64,000 nucleotides of DNA from Helicobacter sp. GTDB lineage: Bacteria > Campylobacterota > Campylobacteria > Campylobacterales > Helicobacteraceae. Below the pieces are notes generated by a model, which was not told where the DNA came from, did no database searches, and saw nothing but the letters and a program-made list of their open reading frames with translations. Of the stretch, positions 43,667 to 53,335 are shown one piece after another (the stretch's first letter is position 1; the number at the start of each line of letters is the position of its first letter). Position numbers and translations under genes: made by a program. The stretch spans positions 1 through 64,000 of the forward strand of contig NZ_JAAVGY010000042.1 of NCBI RefSeq assembly GCF_014799995.1, written 5' to 3'.

Positions 43667-45721
43667 TTACATTTCCATAGCTTTTATAAATTGTCTAATA
43701 CCCATTTCTTGTCTTGATAAAAGAATCCTATCCAATAAGTTATCATCTCTTTCTTTAATGACGATTGCCTTGTCAATCTGAATATACCTAGATAGCTTTT
43801 TCTTAAATTCATTTGCGTCAAAAGCCCAATAAGCACTTTTAAGATTTTTTAATTTTTCAAATGCTTGTTGATACATTGCTTCACCATATTTTTCAATAAA
43901 ACATTCTTTAATATCCTCCATAATTTGCAAATAAGTCGATACAACCTTTTCTCTACTTATAACCCCAATAAGACGCTTTGTAGTACCTTTGGCTTTAAAC
44001 TCTGACCAACTTTCCCCCTGCCCCAATGGAAAAGTATTGCAAAATATATCAATCAAATGCCCATAGAGATGTGCATTCACGAATCCGGGCATAAAGAATC
44101 GCTCCGAGATTCCAAGCTTCTCCACTTTTTGGCGAATCACAGGGACATTCCCCGCCCCAGCAGCGATGAAAATCGTATTTTGATGTTTTTTCATCACTTC
44201 TGCAATGCACTCCAAATATTCCTCACTATCTACTTTTACAAGTCTGCCAATCACACCAAGCACTATCGTATCTTCTTTAATAGGATACTTCGCCTTTTCT
44301 GCCTTGATTGCTTCAGGGTTTATCGGGGGATTATAGAATTTCTCTGCGTCCATAGAGACTTTAAAATCCTTGAAAACATATTGCGGTGATTGTTGAGCAA
44401 AATGACTTATCCTCTCATCAATTCCGACAATATCGTATCGCCCATTTCCGTGACTCCAAAATATCTGTTTTGGCGCACTTCTTGTAGCAAACAAAAAATC
44501 ACTTGCATCAATCGTGCCTGTGGAGATTAAAATATCTATTTCGTCTTCTAGGATTTTATTTCTAAACAACATTGCTTTTTGTAAATGCGGAACATAGTAG
44601 CTATATTGTTGCACCAAATGGTATGCGGGGCTCATCACGACACAACCAAGCTCTGCTAAGGCTCGCATTGCCTGCATATCATCTAAACTTTTTTGAATAT
44701 AAGCCATAGAATAGACGACAATCTCGTATTTTTTCGCAAATTCTTCATCATTTAACAATGTCTTAATCAAAGAATATTCTACTTTATAAGGTGAATTTTC
44801 TACGATTCTGTCTTTTAAGATTCCAATTTTGACCTTACGCCCCTCTTGTCTGTCAATTTTGCTTTTGCATTTAGGCAATGTTTTGCCATATTCTACGAAA
44901 TACGGCTCTACGAGCTTGACTACCTTGTCATTATATTCTTGCCAATCCTCTGCTAATTGCGCGGAATTGCCAAATTTATGATAGATATAAAACTCTACAT
45001 ACATTGCCAAATCCAAATTTCCGCACTTCAAGAGCCGTTCAAGCACCCCAAGCCATACAGGAAAATTCTCACGCCATTTTAAATTATTAAAATAATGTTT
45101 GACATTCCAAAAAATGTGCATATTCCATAAAAAAATGGATTTCTTTCTCCTATCGTTTATTTGATTGAAATACTCTTCTTCTAAGGCTTCCTTTTGAATC
45201 TCTAAAATCCATTCAATCGGAATATGATAATAAAACAAAAAGTCTAGCATAAAGGAATTTAGCCCGTCCATATAGGTTTCCATCAAATCCAAATAAATAA
45301 TATGACGCAAGAAAAACTTAACCGCCTTTTCTCCCTCTCCTTTAAGTATCATTGCCACACTAATGCAATGAATAAATATTAAACGTTCATAATCAGATTC
45401 CGTGCTTTTAACATAACTTAGTAAGTCAATATAAGTATCAAATCGCGTATCTTGTGGAATCTTATCTGCATAATTGGTGCTAGAATCTCCAAAGATTCCA
45501 TAAATCCACAAAACATTATAATCTGGAATGTCGCCTTTCTGATAAATCAGCTCTAGGCACTTTTGACGCAATAAAGTAATGAGCTCCACTCTTGTTTCAA
45601 ACTCCAAATTCTCTTGCTCTTGCTGCCCTAAAGAGCGAATCAACATTACTGCTTCATTGAAAGCTTGCTTGCTACTAGCGTCTTTAAGCCTAGTAAAAAT
45701 CTCTTCTACAATTATTTGCAT
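43667..45721 (-). CDS. GT41/SPINDLY-like glycosyltransferase, candidate protein glycosyltransferase
   Basis: A 684-residue protein. The first 270 residues are all-helical and TPR-like. The C-terminal half has a GT-B fold: [79 protein letters not shown], then [29 protein letters not shown]. The helical-plus-GT-B plan resembles GT41 enzymes (OGT, HMW1C), which glycosylate proteins in the cytoplasm. It is transcribed away from flaB, with 458 bases between, and is the first gene of the minus-strand glycan series. Flagellin as target is inference; a lipid-linked glycan acceptor is possible. Confidence 0.68.
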   Translation of the reverse strand: MQIIVEEIFTRLKDASSKQAFNEAVMLIRSLGQQEQENLEFETRVELITLLRQKCLELIYQKGDIPDYNVLWIYGIFGDSSTNYADKIPQDTRFDTYIDLLSYVKSTESDYERLIFIHCISVAMILKGEGEKAVKFFLRHIIYLDLMETYMDGLNSFMLDFLFYYHIPIEWILEIQKEALEEEYFNQINDRRKKSIFLWNMHIFWNVKHYFNNLKWRENFPVWLGVLERLLKCGNLDLAMYVEFYIYHKFGNSAQLAEDWQEYNDKVVKLVEPYFVEYGKTLPKCKSKIDRQEGRKVKIGILKDRIVENSPYKVEYSLIKTLLNDEEFAKKYEIVVYSMAYIQKSLDDMQAMRALAELGCVVMSPAYHLVQQYSYYVPHLQKAMLFRNKILEDEIDILISTGTIDASDFLFATRSAPKQIFWSHGNGRYDIVGIDERISHFAQQSPQYVFKDFKVSMDAEKFYNPPINPEAIKAEKAKYPIKEDTIVLGVIGRLVKVDSEEYLECIAEVMKKHQNTIFIAAGAGNVPVIRQKVEKLGISERFFMPGFVNAHLYGHLIDIFCNTFPLGQGESWSEFKAKGTTKRLIGVISREKVVSTYLQIMEDIKECFIEKYGEAMYQQAFEKLKNLKSAYWAFDANEFKKKLSRYIQIDKAIVIKERDDNLLDRILLSRQEMGIRQFIKAMEM

Positions 45722-45898
45722 TATTTTATCTTTGCATTTAGGATTCTATAATATCGGCAAATTCTAGCAAAACTTTAGTTAAAAATACTATGATAATTAC
45801 AAAATCCTTGCAAAGAGCAAGGTAACAAAGCAATCTATAATGTAAATAAGTCAATTTTTGCTTGGATTTGGATTGCCTGACGCAGTGGTTAGCTCATT

Positions 45899-46088
45899 GT
45901 CATTGCGAGATTCCGCAAGGAATCGTGGCAATCTATCATCTTGCATAAAAGCAGCTATCCACTTGTCATTGCGAGAATTGCTCGCAATTCGTGGCAATCC
46001 ATAATGTTGCATACAGAAAATATACAATGGAATCTTTCAAGAAATTCAATATTATAGATTGCTTCGTCGCTTTGCCCCTCACAATGAC
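45899..46088. repeat. Three dispersed palindromic repeats upstream of flaB
   Basis: Copies at 45899-45939 and 45965-46005 (forward) and 46051-46088 (reverse) belong to the same family as those at 156-455. Their cores are gattcc-gcaa-ggaatc and gaattg-ctcg-caattc: different sequences, each perfectly self-complementary between the same conserved arms. They fill most of the 458-base interval between the GT41-like gene and flaB. The last copy ends about 40 bases before the flaB promoter. No coding frame in the interval is credible. Confidence 0.82.
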
Positions 46089-46127
46089 AGCAAAAATCGC
46101 CTCTTTTGCAACACAATTTCAAAAAGT

Positions 46128-46141
46128 GGAACACCATTTGC
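46128..46141 (+). promoter_or_regulatory. Sigma-54 promoter of flaB
   Basis: GGAACACCATTTGC has GG at 46128-46129 and GC at 46140-46141 with exactly ten bases between, the -24/-12 signature of RpoN promoters (flanks TGGAAC and TTGCTT). The predicted start is about 46153, giving a leader of about 27 bases with an AAAGGA ribosome binding site. Helicobacter and Campylobacter flaB genes use such promoters under FlgR control. Confidence 0.85.
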
Positions 46142-46179
46142 TTTACCACTTGAAATTTTATTTTTGCAAAGGATGCATA

Positions 46180-47763
46180 ATGAGTTATAGGATATACACC
46201 AATGTGAATGCGTTAAACGCACACACTTCAGGAATTGTGAATAATCGCAATATGGCAGAATCGCTAGAGAAATTAAGCTCTGGTTTAAGAATCAATAAAG
46301 CGGCAGATGACGCTTCAGGTATGGCAATCGCCGATAGTTTGCGCTCTCAAGCCTCCGCTCTTGGTCAAGCAACAGCAAACGCCAATGACGCAATTGGTAT
46401 GATTCAAACTGCGGATAAAGCAATGGACGAGCAAATCAAAATCTTAGATTTGATTAAAACTAAAGCCGTTCAAGCTGCACAAGATGGACAAACAAAAACA
46501 ACAAGAAACGCTCTCCAAAGCGATATTTTAAGACTAATGGAAGAGCTAGACAATATTGCAAACACTACAAGTTTCAACGGGCAACAAATGCTCTCTGGTG
46601 CATTTACCAATAAAGAGTTCCAAATTGGTGCTTATTCTAACACAACCGTTAAGGCTTCCATTCAACCAACAAATTCTTTGAAAATCGGACATGTTCGCTA
46701 CGAAACCGGTGCAGAAATGTCTGTTAGTGCTGGGGCAGATAGTCTTTCAGAAGTTACACTTAGATTCTTAAATACTGATGGAACTTCCAACTACGCTATT
46801 GAATCTATCAAAATCTCCACTACTGCGGGAACAGGAATTGGGGCACTTGCAGAGGCAATCAACAAAAACTCTGATATACTTGGCGTGCGTGCAACTTATG
46901 TCGTAATGGGGCAAGGCGTGGGTGCGATTGGTTCTGGAACTGTGCGCGGACTTACCATTAATGGAATCCAAATCGGCGATGTCAATGATGTGCAAAAAAA
47001 TGACTATGATGGCAGATTGATTGCGGCAATCAACGCACAAAAAGAGCGCACAGGCGTGCATGCTTCCCTTAGTATCTCTGGGGCGTTACAACTCACAAGT
47101 AATGACGGAAGGGCAATTTCTGTCCATGTAGATGATGGCTCTCACGTGCTTAATGGCGTCAATAGTGCGAATGCCCCAATAACAGAAGGTGGTTCCTTTG
47201 CTGCAGTTTCAGGAAACACACACGCAATCATTGGACGCTTGACTTTGATTCGTCTCAATGCAAGGGATATTCTCGTCTCTGGCGTAAATTATTCTCAAGT
47301 TGGCTTGCACTCTGGTGCGACAAATATCCAAGCAGGTTCTGGACTTGCACAATACACCGTTAATCTTCGCAGCGTCAATGGTGAGTTTGACGCTAATGTC
47401 GCTTCAGCCATTGGTGCAAACTACAACACCGCTACCGCTTTTGTCAATAAAAACGGAATCGGGGCAGGTGTAACAAGTATGGAAGGTGCAATGGCGGTTA
47501 TGGATATGGCACAATCCGCACAAGAACACCTAGATAGAATCCGTGCGGATTTGGGTTCTGTGCAACAACAACTTGTGGTAACAATCAACAACATTACTGT
47601 AACACAAGTCAATGTCAAATCCGCAGAATCTCAAATCCGTGATGTGGATTTCGCAAGTGAATCAGCAAACTTCTCTAAAACAAACATTTTAGCACAATCC
47701 GGAAGCTTCGCAATGGCGCAAGCTAACCAAGTGCAACAAAATGTTTTGAGACTTTTACAATAG
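46180..47763 (+). CDS. flaB: Flagellin, FlaB type
   Basis: This flagellar filament protein has 527 residues. The conserved N-terminal D0/D1 domain includes [29 protein letters not shown] and [10 protein letters not shown] with [13 protein letters not shown]. The D0 C-terminus has [25 protein letters not shown] and ends in QQNVLRLLQ. The middle part (about 180-430) is variable and Ser/Thr-rich, as expected for a glycosylated flagellin. ATG 46180 follows AAAGGA; the frame is open further upstream only because the repeats lack stops. The sigma-54 promoter and the FlaB-like N-terminus favour FlaB over FlaA. maf and glycan genes follow. Confidence 0.93.
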   Translation: MSYRIYTNVNALNAHTSGIVNNRNMAESLEKLSSGLRINKAADDASGMAIADSLRSQASALGQATANANDAIGMIQTADKAMDEQIKILDLIKTKAVQAAQDGQTKTTRNALQSDILRLMEELDNIANTTSFNGQQMLSGAFTNKEFQIGAYSNTTVKASIQPTNSLKIGHVRYETGAEMSVSAGADSLSEVTLRFLNTDGTSNYAIESIKISTTAGTGIGALAEAINKNSDILGVRATYVVMGQGVGAIGSGTVRGLTINGIQIGDVNDVQKNDYDGRLIAAINAQKERTGVHASLSISGALQLTSNDGRAISVHVDDGSHVLNGVNSANAPITEGGSFAAVSGNTHAIIGRLTLIRLNARDILVSGVNYSQVGLHSGATNIQAGSGLAQYTVNLRSVNGEFDANVASAIGANYNTATAFVNKNGIGAGVTSMEGAMAVMDMAQSAQEHLDRIRADLGSVQQQLVVTINNITVTQVNVKSAESQIRDVDFASESANFSKTNILAQSGSFAMAQANQVQQNVLRLLQ

Positions 47764-47767
47764 TTTT

Positions 47768-47790
47768 AAGCCCAATCTCTTGGGCTTTTT
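47768..47790 (+). terminator. Rho-independent terminator of flaB
   Basis: AAGCCCAA (47768-47775), loop TCTC, TTGGGCTT (47780-47787), then further T residues. An eight-pair stem begins five bases after the flaB stop codon. Confidence 0.9.
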
Positions 47791-47794
47791 CTGC

Positions 47795-47800
47795 TATAAT
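47795..47800 (+). promoter_or_regulatory. maf -10 box
   Basis: A perfect TATAAT directly after the flaB terminator and 32 bases before the maf ATG, giving maf and the genes behind it their own sigma-70 promoter. Confidence 0.6.
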
Positions 47801-47831
47801 TTCTTAGCTTAATTCATTATAAGGAATCCCT

Positions 47832-49793
47832 ATGTCTCAATCTCTCAATTCTCGTTTGGACAAAAACATTGACGCCCTCTCCAAAGTCAATCCCATGTTA
47901 GCAGCGCAGCTCAAATTCCTAGTCCCCAATCAAAAATACGAAGTCTATATTGGAGATGACCCTTTAAATATTAACATTTATGATAAAGAAAACAAGATTG
48001 CACTTTATGAAAACGAACCCTTAATGCAGACATTGGAAAAAATAAAAGAATTTGAACCCTTTGCACTCTATCCATTTTTATACTTTTTTGGTTTTGGAAA
48101 CGGCATTTTTTATCGTTTATTGCTAAACCAAAATGCAAAATCTCTGAAAAAAATCTTTATTTTTGAGCCCGAATTGGAATTAATTTACATTGCATTAAAC
48201 TTCGCGGATTTTAGCGAAGAAATTGCACAGCAAAAGCTTTTGATTTTTTGGACACAAACAACGGATTTTGGGAGTTTAAGCTCCTATTTGTCTAGTGAGG
48301 GGCAATGGATTTATTCTCGTATTTACAATTTACATCTTTACAATAGTTACTATGGACAATACACGAAAGAATGCTTGGATTTAAACACCCTTATTGTCCG
48401 CTTACTAGAACACCATGTCATCTCTGTGGGTAATGACGCCATTGACGCCTTGATTGGCTTAGAACACCATTTGCAAAATCTCCCCGAAATGATTACCACG
48501 CCCTCTATGCTAGATTTTATTAAATCTGCCAAAAACACAGAAACTGCCGTGATTGTCTCCACAGGACCTTCGCTCTATAAGCAATTACCTTTGTTAAAAA
48601 AATACGCCCCATATCTTACGATTTTCTGCGTTGATGCTTCTTTCCCAATTCTTGTGAAGCACAAGATTAAACCTGACATTGTCGTAACATTAGAACGTGT
48701 AGAGCCCACAGCAGATTTTTATATCAAAACTCCCAAAGAAGCACAAAAAAATGTGATTTTTGCAATCACTAGCATTGTGCATCAAGCGACAAGCAAGGCG
48801 ATTACAAAAGGAATCAAAACTTATAGTATGCGCCCCTTTGGCTATACGCGATTCTTTGATTTAAAAGAATATGGCTATGCTGGAATCGGAATGAGTGCTG
48901 CAAATATGGCATACGAACTCATTGTGCATAGCCAATTTAAACGTTGCATTTTTATCGGGCAAGATTTGGCGTTTTCTCCTGATGGCAAAACACACTCCAA
49001 AGACGCAATATTTGGCGAAAACGAAACGCAATACAAACCAAAAGAAAATGCAAAAGACAAGATTCTAGTGCCTGCCTATGGCGGAGAGGGTGTCGTGGAA
49101 ACAAGCAATGTGTGGAAAATGTTTCTCAACTTCTTTGAAAAGGACATTGCAGAAACACCTTACCCGATAGAGGTGATTAACGCCACAGAAGGAGGAGCAA
49201 GAATCACAGGGACGAAAGAGATTCCATTCCAAGAGGTGCTAGAATCTCTGCCAAAAGCGAAAAAGTCCCCTATCCAGCTTACACCGCCTACCAAAGCGCA
49301 AATTGCTGCGAATCAAAAACTCATCAAGGCAAAAGTCAAAGAATTTTTAGATTATGGCTACAAAAGAAAAAAAATAGTAGAAAAGCTCTTCTTGAGAGTT
49401 GTTAAGATGACAGAAGAATTAGAGCGGCTCAATCGTGCCAATAAGCTAGAAAAAATCAACTTTGCCAAAATGGATAAATTACTAGAAGAGATTGATGATG
49501 TTAAAAATTTCTTTCAAGAGGATATTTTTATCAAATGCTTCATTGATGCGGTGCAATCCTATATCGTGCATCAAGAGCTAGAGTTTGCAAAAATCGCCGT
49601 GCGTCCTGTGCGAACGCTCATTGAAAAACAAGTCAAACAAATTGATTGGCTCTATGCACATAAATTTTGGCTTTTTTCTCTTGCAGGGGGAATGGATGCA
49701 ACTTTGGAAGTTACAAAACGCGCAGCAAAAACTTGGATGGAGATTCCTAAAAAATATGACACAACAAATACCACTACAAAGGAAGTAAAATGA
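47832..49793 (+). CDS. maf: Motility accessory factor Maf (flagellin nonulosonic acid transferase family)
   Basis: A 653-residue protein of the Maf/DUF115 family, which attaches pseudaminic or legionaminic acid to flagellin. The N-terminal part (about 30-230) has FFGFGNGIFYRLLL and IFIFEPELELIYIAL. The central GT-A-like domain has VIVSTGPSLYKQLPLLKKYAP near residue 240, VDASFPILVKHKIKPDIVVTLER, GIGMSAANMAYEL and IFIGQDLAFSPDGKTHSKDA. The C-terminal 150 residues are helical. The start has AAGGAA before it. The position behind flaB supports the role. It overlaps the next gene by four bases. Confidence 0.9.
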   Translation: MSQSLNSRLDKNIDALSKVNPMLAAQLKFLVPNQKYEVYIGDDPLNINIYDKENKIALYENEPLMQTLEKIKEFEPFALYPFLYFFGFGNGIFYRLLLNQNAKSLKKIFIFEPELELIYIALNFADFSEEIAQQKLLIFWTQTTDFGSLSSYLSSEGQWIYSRIYNLHLYNSYYGQYTKECLDLNTLIVRLLEHHVISVGNDAIDALIGLEHHLQNLPEMITTPSMLDFIKSAKNTETAVIVSTGPSLYKQLPLLKKYAPYLTIFCVDASFPILVKHKIKPDIVVTLERVEPTADFYIKTPKEAQKNVIFAITSIVHQATSKAITKGIKTYSMRPFGYTRFFDLKEYGYAGIGMSAANMAYELIVHSQFKRCIFIGQDLAFSPDGKTHSKDAIFGENETQYKPKENAKDKILVPAYGGEGVVETSNVWKMFLNFFEKDIAETPYPIEVINATEGGARITGTKEIPFQEVLESLPKAKKSPIQLTPPTKAQIAANQKLIKAKVKEFLDYGYKRKKIVEKLFLRVVKMTEELERLNRANKLEKINFAKMDKLLEEIDDVKNFFQEDIFIKCFIDAVQSYIVHQELEFAKIAVRPVRTLIEKQVKQIDWLYAHKFWLFSLAGGMDATLEVTKRAAKTWMEIPKKYDTTNTTTKEVK

Positions 49794-50283
49794 AACTTGT
49801 TTATGCGCCAAGTTTTAGAGAATCTAAAGACATTCTACACGCCAATGCTTTATGCGGCTACGATATTTCTGTACTTGAATGCTTATTAGAAGCAAATAAA
49901 TGGGGGGGGGGGCAGGAGATGAAGTTCTCTATCTCCCCAATCCCAAAACTCCCAAATCTTACCACAAAGTTATTTTAGATTCCCTCCCCTCTATCCAACC
50001 CATAAAATCCTTACAAAGTGCCAAAAGCTGCGACACGCTCATCACAGATTTTTCTACACTTGCCCTATGTTTTAACTTAAGATTTTTAAAGCCAAGCGTG
50101 CTTTTTTTGCCTTGTTTTACTTCTATTGATTTCGGAAAAGACCATTTCTATTTATTAATAAGTCGCTTCAATTTTTTTAGCTTCTCGCAACAACAACTCA
50201 AGCAAACGCTGAAAGACTTGCCAAATCTAGCACCAGCAAAAACACAAGAGATTCTAAATTTTACACAAGAGGATTTATTATGA
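49790..50283 (+). pseudogene. Short glycerophosphotransferase-like gene switched off by a G-tract frameshift
   Basis: The first frame starts at ATG 49790 (MKLVYAPSFRESKDILHANA) and has a stop at 49978; the second is open from the tract to TGA 50283. Joined, they give about 164 residues. The second part has CDTLITDFSTLALCFNLRFLKPSVLFLP, like the C-terminal nucleotide site of CDP-glycerol transferases. The 11-G tract at 49902-49912 separates the frames; 9 or 12 G would unite them. The start overlaps the maf stop (ATGA) and the end overlaps the next start, so the gene is embedded in the operon. It looks switched off, not decayed. Confidence 0.8.
49902..49912 (+). repeat. Poly-G tract (11) that interrupts the short transferase gene
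   Basis: Eleven G on the plus strand. At this length translation from 49790 ends at 49978; nine or twelve G would open the full frame to 50283. Confidence 0.9.
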
Positions 50284-51386
50284 ATGCACAATACCAAATT
50301 GATACTTTTATTCGACTGACTACCCAAAAAATCAAAGAATCCCTAAGCTCTAGGAAAAAAAATATTGCGATTGTTTCTTATTATCCTACTTATCGTTCTA
50401 ATTACGGCAATCTCATCTCCGAACTAAAGAAAGATTACAATGTTATCACGATTGTGGATAGCATCCTAAATGACGATTTTGAAAAATCAGCCCACCATAA
50501 TTTTCATTTTCCTTATCGTATTATAGATGGCGAAACGCATTATTATCTAAACACCGATATTCCAGAGATTGACTTAATCATCACTGCAGACCAAGTAGGC
50601 TATCAAGAGGGCAAAATTGACCGCACATTTTTAAGCAAAAAAGCCAAACGCATTTATTTGCCCCACAGACTAACGACAGATTGCGGTGTTAGTGATAATA
50701 TAGATTACATCATCGTGCCTTCAAAAACAGCAATGAAAGAGTTTAAGCTAAGAACTAGCAAAATGAAAGTCAAATTATTGCCTTGTGGCTATCCGCAATT
50801 TGATACAACCTTAGAAAATTACCATTACACCCCCGCAAACACTATCACCTATGCTCCCACTTTGCGTTATGTGGATATGAGATATTCTAACCTCAATGCG
50901 TATGCGGGTTTTGATTGCAATATGATAGAATGGTTGTTAGAAAATACGCAATACAATATTTCTTATCGCTCCCACCCAATAAACTATACCAACAACCACC
51001 TCTTTCATCAACAAATTAGAGCAAGATTCCAAAACCAACCCCGCGTTTCGTTTGACTGCAAAATGGGCAATGAGTTCTTTAATTTCAGCGATTATCTAGT
51101 TACAGATTGGTCTGCCACAGCCTTTACTTATTCTTATGCAACTCTGAAACCTAGCTTTTTCTTTATGCCTTTTCCTTTGAATAAAGATTTAAAAAGAGGT
51201 GGATATATTATAGAAAAGCAAAATTCACGCAACTTCGCCGAGCTTAAAAGCAAGATTGATTCCATTGACTTTGAATCCCAAAAACAATTTTTCCAAAATT
51301 TGCGTGATGACAATGTCTATAATATCGGCACTTCATGTCAAGCAATCAAAACACAAATAGACTCAATCTTAAAGGATAAAAAATGA
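50280..51386 (+). CDS. CDP-glycerol glycerophosphotransferase-like protein
   Basis: A 368-residue protein. ISYYPTYRSNYG-type N-terminus, YLPHRLTTDCGVSDNIDYIIVPS, KLLPCGYPQFDTTL, NTITYAPTLRYVDM, NISYRSHPINYT and FSDYLVTDWSATAFTYSYATLKPSFFFM follow the order of motifs in the Glyphos_transf family, including the conserved HP pair and the DxSxxxF-like site. Such enzymes move polyol phosphates from CDP donors. The start overlaps the preceding gene and the end overlaps the cytidylyltransferase-kinase gene, so donor-making and transfer may be coupled. Confidence 0.72.
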   Translation: MNAQYQIDTFIRLTTQKIKESLSSRKKNIAIVSYYPTYRSNYGNLISELKKDYNVITIVDSILNDDFEKSAHHNFHFPYRIIDGETHYYLNTDIPEIDLIITADQVGYQEGKIDRTFLSKKAKRIYLPHRLTTDCGVSDNIDYIIVPSKTAMKEFKLRTSKMKVKLLPCGYPQFDTTLENYHYTPANTITYAPTLRYVDMRYSNLNAYAGFDCNMIEWLLENTQYNISYRSHPINYTNNHLFHQQIRARFQNQPRVSFDCKMGNEFFNFSDYLVTDWSATAFTYSYATLKPSFFFMPFPLNKDLKRGGYIIEKQNSRNFAELKSKIDSIDFESQKQFFQNLRDDNVYNIGTSCQAIKTQIDSILKDKK

Positions 51387-52831
51387 AAGCAATTATCCTA
51401 GCTGCTGGAAAAGGCACAAGGCTATTGCCTTTCACACTAAACAAGCCAAAACCACTTTTAATTCTCAACAACCAAAGCATACTAGAGAGGATAATTTGTC
51501 AATTACAATCCCACAAGATTACTGATATTTTAGTTATCACGGGACACAAGGCAGAAAAAATAGATTCTCTATCTCAAAAATTAGGATTCCAAACCTTATA
51601 TTTTCCACACTTTGAGACGACCAATAGTGCAGCAACTCTTGCATTTGCTTCAAAGTTTTTAGTAGGCGATACTCTATTAATTAATGGAGATTCTTATATT
51701 AAAAATGGGGCATTTTTAGAATCACTCACAAAACATTCTACACTTATAGCCCAACATATTGACCAAACTACCGCACTAACTTGGGGATTTGAAATAGATG
51801 CAAACAACAATCTCCTACGAATAGACACAAATTGTAAAAGTGGGCTTTGCGAATGTGGCATTAGTTTTATTGGTGCAAAGGATATAGAGCCCTTTAAACA
51901 ATCTTTACAAACTTGCAAACCACAAGATTATTATGAAAATGCAATTTTAAAGATGATTCCTCACCAATCCTACCGCATTTTAGAAGTTCAAGATAGCGTT
52001 TATGAGATTGACAGCTTAAAAGATGCTTTAAATGCTTCTCTTCTCACTCCACAAGAGTTTGCTTCCCAATGCTCCACAAATGGCAAAGCTTTAAGGCTTG
52101 GAGGATTTACAAATTATAACTTCAAAATAGAGCTCAATGGCACAAAGGTTCTTAGGATTCCGGGTATTGGCACAGAATCCTTTGTAGATAGAAAACAAGA
52201 ATCCAAGGTCATTGCACTAATCCCAACTGAAATTTCTGCTGAAACAACTTTTTATTCTGATTATATTAAAACAAGCGCCTTTTTGAATGGATTTTCAGAC
52301 CAAACCAAAAGCAACGATTTGAGCACACACTTTTTAGAATCCCTTGCAAAAACACTAAAAAAACTCCATTCTATTCCAATGCCTCAAGACTTCTCTCCCA
52401 TCTCATTTATAGATGAAATTCATAAATACGAATCTCTAGCAGGCAAAAGAATCATTACTTCAAAAGAAAGTGATTTTATTTTAAAAATAGCTAATATTTT
52501 GCAAGGAGACACACAAGTGCTCAATCATAGGGATTTACTAAGGGGAAATGTAATGTATAATGGTAAAGAAGTTAGATTAGTAGATTTTGAATATTCTGGA
52601 TTCTGCTCGAAATTATGGGATATTGCAAATTTTATTTGTGAATTTGATGTGCCAAGAAAAAAAGCCTTAGAGTTTATCCAAATCTATGGTGGAATCACAG
52701 AAAAAGAAGTGTATCAAGCTCGTATTTTAGTGCATTATATTTGGGGCTTATGGTATATCGTCAATCAAGTCAAGCAAGAAGAAGAACGACATTTACACTA
52801 TTTATACAAATACCTTAAAATCTACTCCTAA
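51383..52831 (+). CDS. Bifunctional cytidylyltransferase-choline kinase (LicC-LicA-like)
   Basis: A 482-residue fusion. Residues 1 to about 225 form a nucleotidyltransferase with ILAAGKGTRLLPFTLNKPKPLL and LLINGDSYIK, like LicC or related cytidylyltransferases. From about 235 a choline/ethanolamine kinase-like domain follows: GGFTNYNFKIELNG, then Brenner-type motif NHRDLLRGNVMY near residue 395 and LVDFEYSGFCSKLWDIANF. Together these could make CDP-choline or a related CDP-alcohol from the free alcohol. No LicB or LicD is present in the window; the neighbouring transferase could take that role. The substrate alcohol is not proved. Confidence 0.75.
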   Translation: MKAIILAAGKGTRLLPFTLNKPKPLLILNNQSILERIICQLQSHKITDILVITGHKAEKIDSLSQKLGFQTLYFPHFETTNSAATLAFASKFLVGDTLLINGDSYIKNGAFLESLTKHSTLIAQHIDQTTALTWGFEIDANNNLLRIDTNCKSGLCECGISFIGAKDIEPFKQSLQTCKPQDYYENAILKMIPHQSYRILEVQDSVYEIDSLKDALNASLLTPQEFASQCSTNGKALRLGGFTNYNFKIELNGTKVLRIPGIGTESFVDRKQESKVIALIPTEISAETTFYSDYIKTSAFLNGFSDQTKSNDLSTHFLESLAKTLKKLHSIPMPQDFSPISFIDEIHKYESLAGKRIITSKESDFILKIANILQGDTQVLNHRDLLRGNVMYNGKEVRLVDFEYSGFCSKLWDIANFICEFDVPRKKALEFIQIYGGITEKEVYQARILVHYIWGLWYIVNQVKQEEERHLHYLYKYLKIYS

Positions 52832-52840
52832 GAGTAGATT
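52819..52840. terminator. Hairpin over two convergent stop codons
   Basis: AATCTACTC (52819-52827), loop CTAA, GAGTAGATT (52832-52840): nine perfect pairs. It contains the stop of the LicC-LicA-like gene (52829-52831) and overlaps the stop of the acetyltransferase gene on the other strand. T runs are weak. Confidence 0.5.
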
Positions 52841-53321
52841 ACGATTCTGCCCTTAGATTCTTTAGCGACATTTCTAGTACTTCTTCGCCATTTACTAGCT
52901 TCTCGCCACTCTCTTGGAATCCAAATTTCTTGTGTAGATTGATTACTTGCTTGTTGGACTTAAACACTTCTAAGTGTAATTGCTCCGCCCCTAGAATCTC
53001 AAAAACATAAAATAAGCTAATCTGCTCCAATACCCGCCCGATTCCGCCGACATTCAAGCAAGGATTTGCAAAGAATCCAAACTCTACCGCCTTTTTATCT
53101 TGAAAGGAAAAATTCAAACTCCCAAGCATTTGCCCACAGAGAGAAACGACAAAATACTGCTTTTGGGGATTATTTTTCAGAGATTCTATAAAGGCAAAAT
53201 GCTCTTGGGAGGAAATATGATGCTGATGATACAAGTTTGACTTCACACGCACATCATTGCGGTATTGCAAAATCTCCTCTTGTGCCTTGACTTGCAAATC
53301 AATATAATTTTCTAGCTTCAA
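52839..53321 (-). CDS. PseH-like GNAT N-acetyltransferase
   Basis: A 160-residue GNAT protein similar in plan to PseH: HFAFIESLKNNPQKQYFVVSL near residue 40, LGSLNFSFQDKKAVEFGFFANPCLNVGGIGRVLEQ with the acetyl-CoA loop, and KSNKQVINLHKKFGFQESGE. The likely start TTG 53321 has no strong ribosome binding site. In one register of the preceding tract (9 or 12 G) the upstream formyltransferase would be fused to it in frame. Its role, acetylating an amino sugar for flagellin or glycan, is inferred from PseH next door. Confidence 0.7.
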   Translation of the reverse strand: MKLENYIDLQVKAQEEILQYRNDVRVKSNLYHQHHISSQEHFAFIESLKNNPQKQYFVVSLCGQMLGSLNFSFQDKKAVEFGFFANPCLNVGGIGRVLEQISLFYVFEILGAEQLHLEVFKSNKQVINLHKKFGFQESGEKLVNGEEVLEMSLKNLRAES

Positions 53322-53335
53322 ACAAAGACTAGGAA

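Noticed and set aside
45991..46179. A 63-residue N-terminal extension of flagellin
   Set aside because: It is the repeat translated in frame. The conserved flagellin start, ribosome binding site and sigma-54 promoter all fit ATG 46180.
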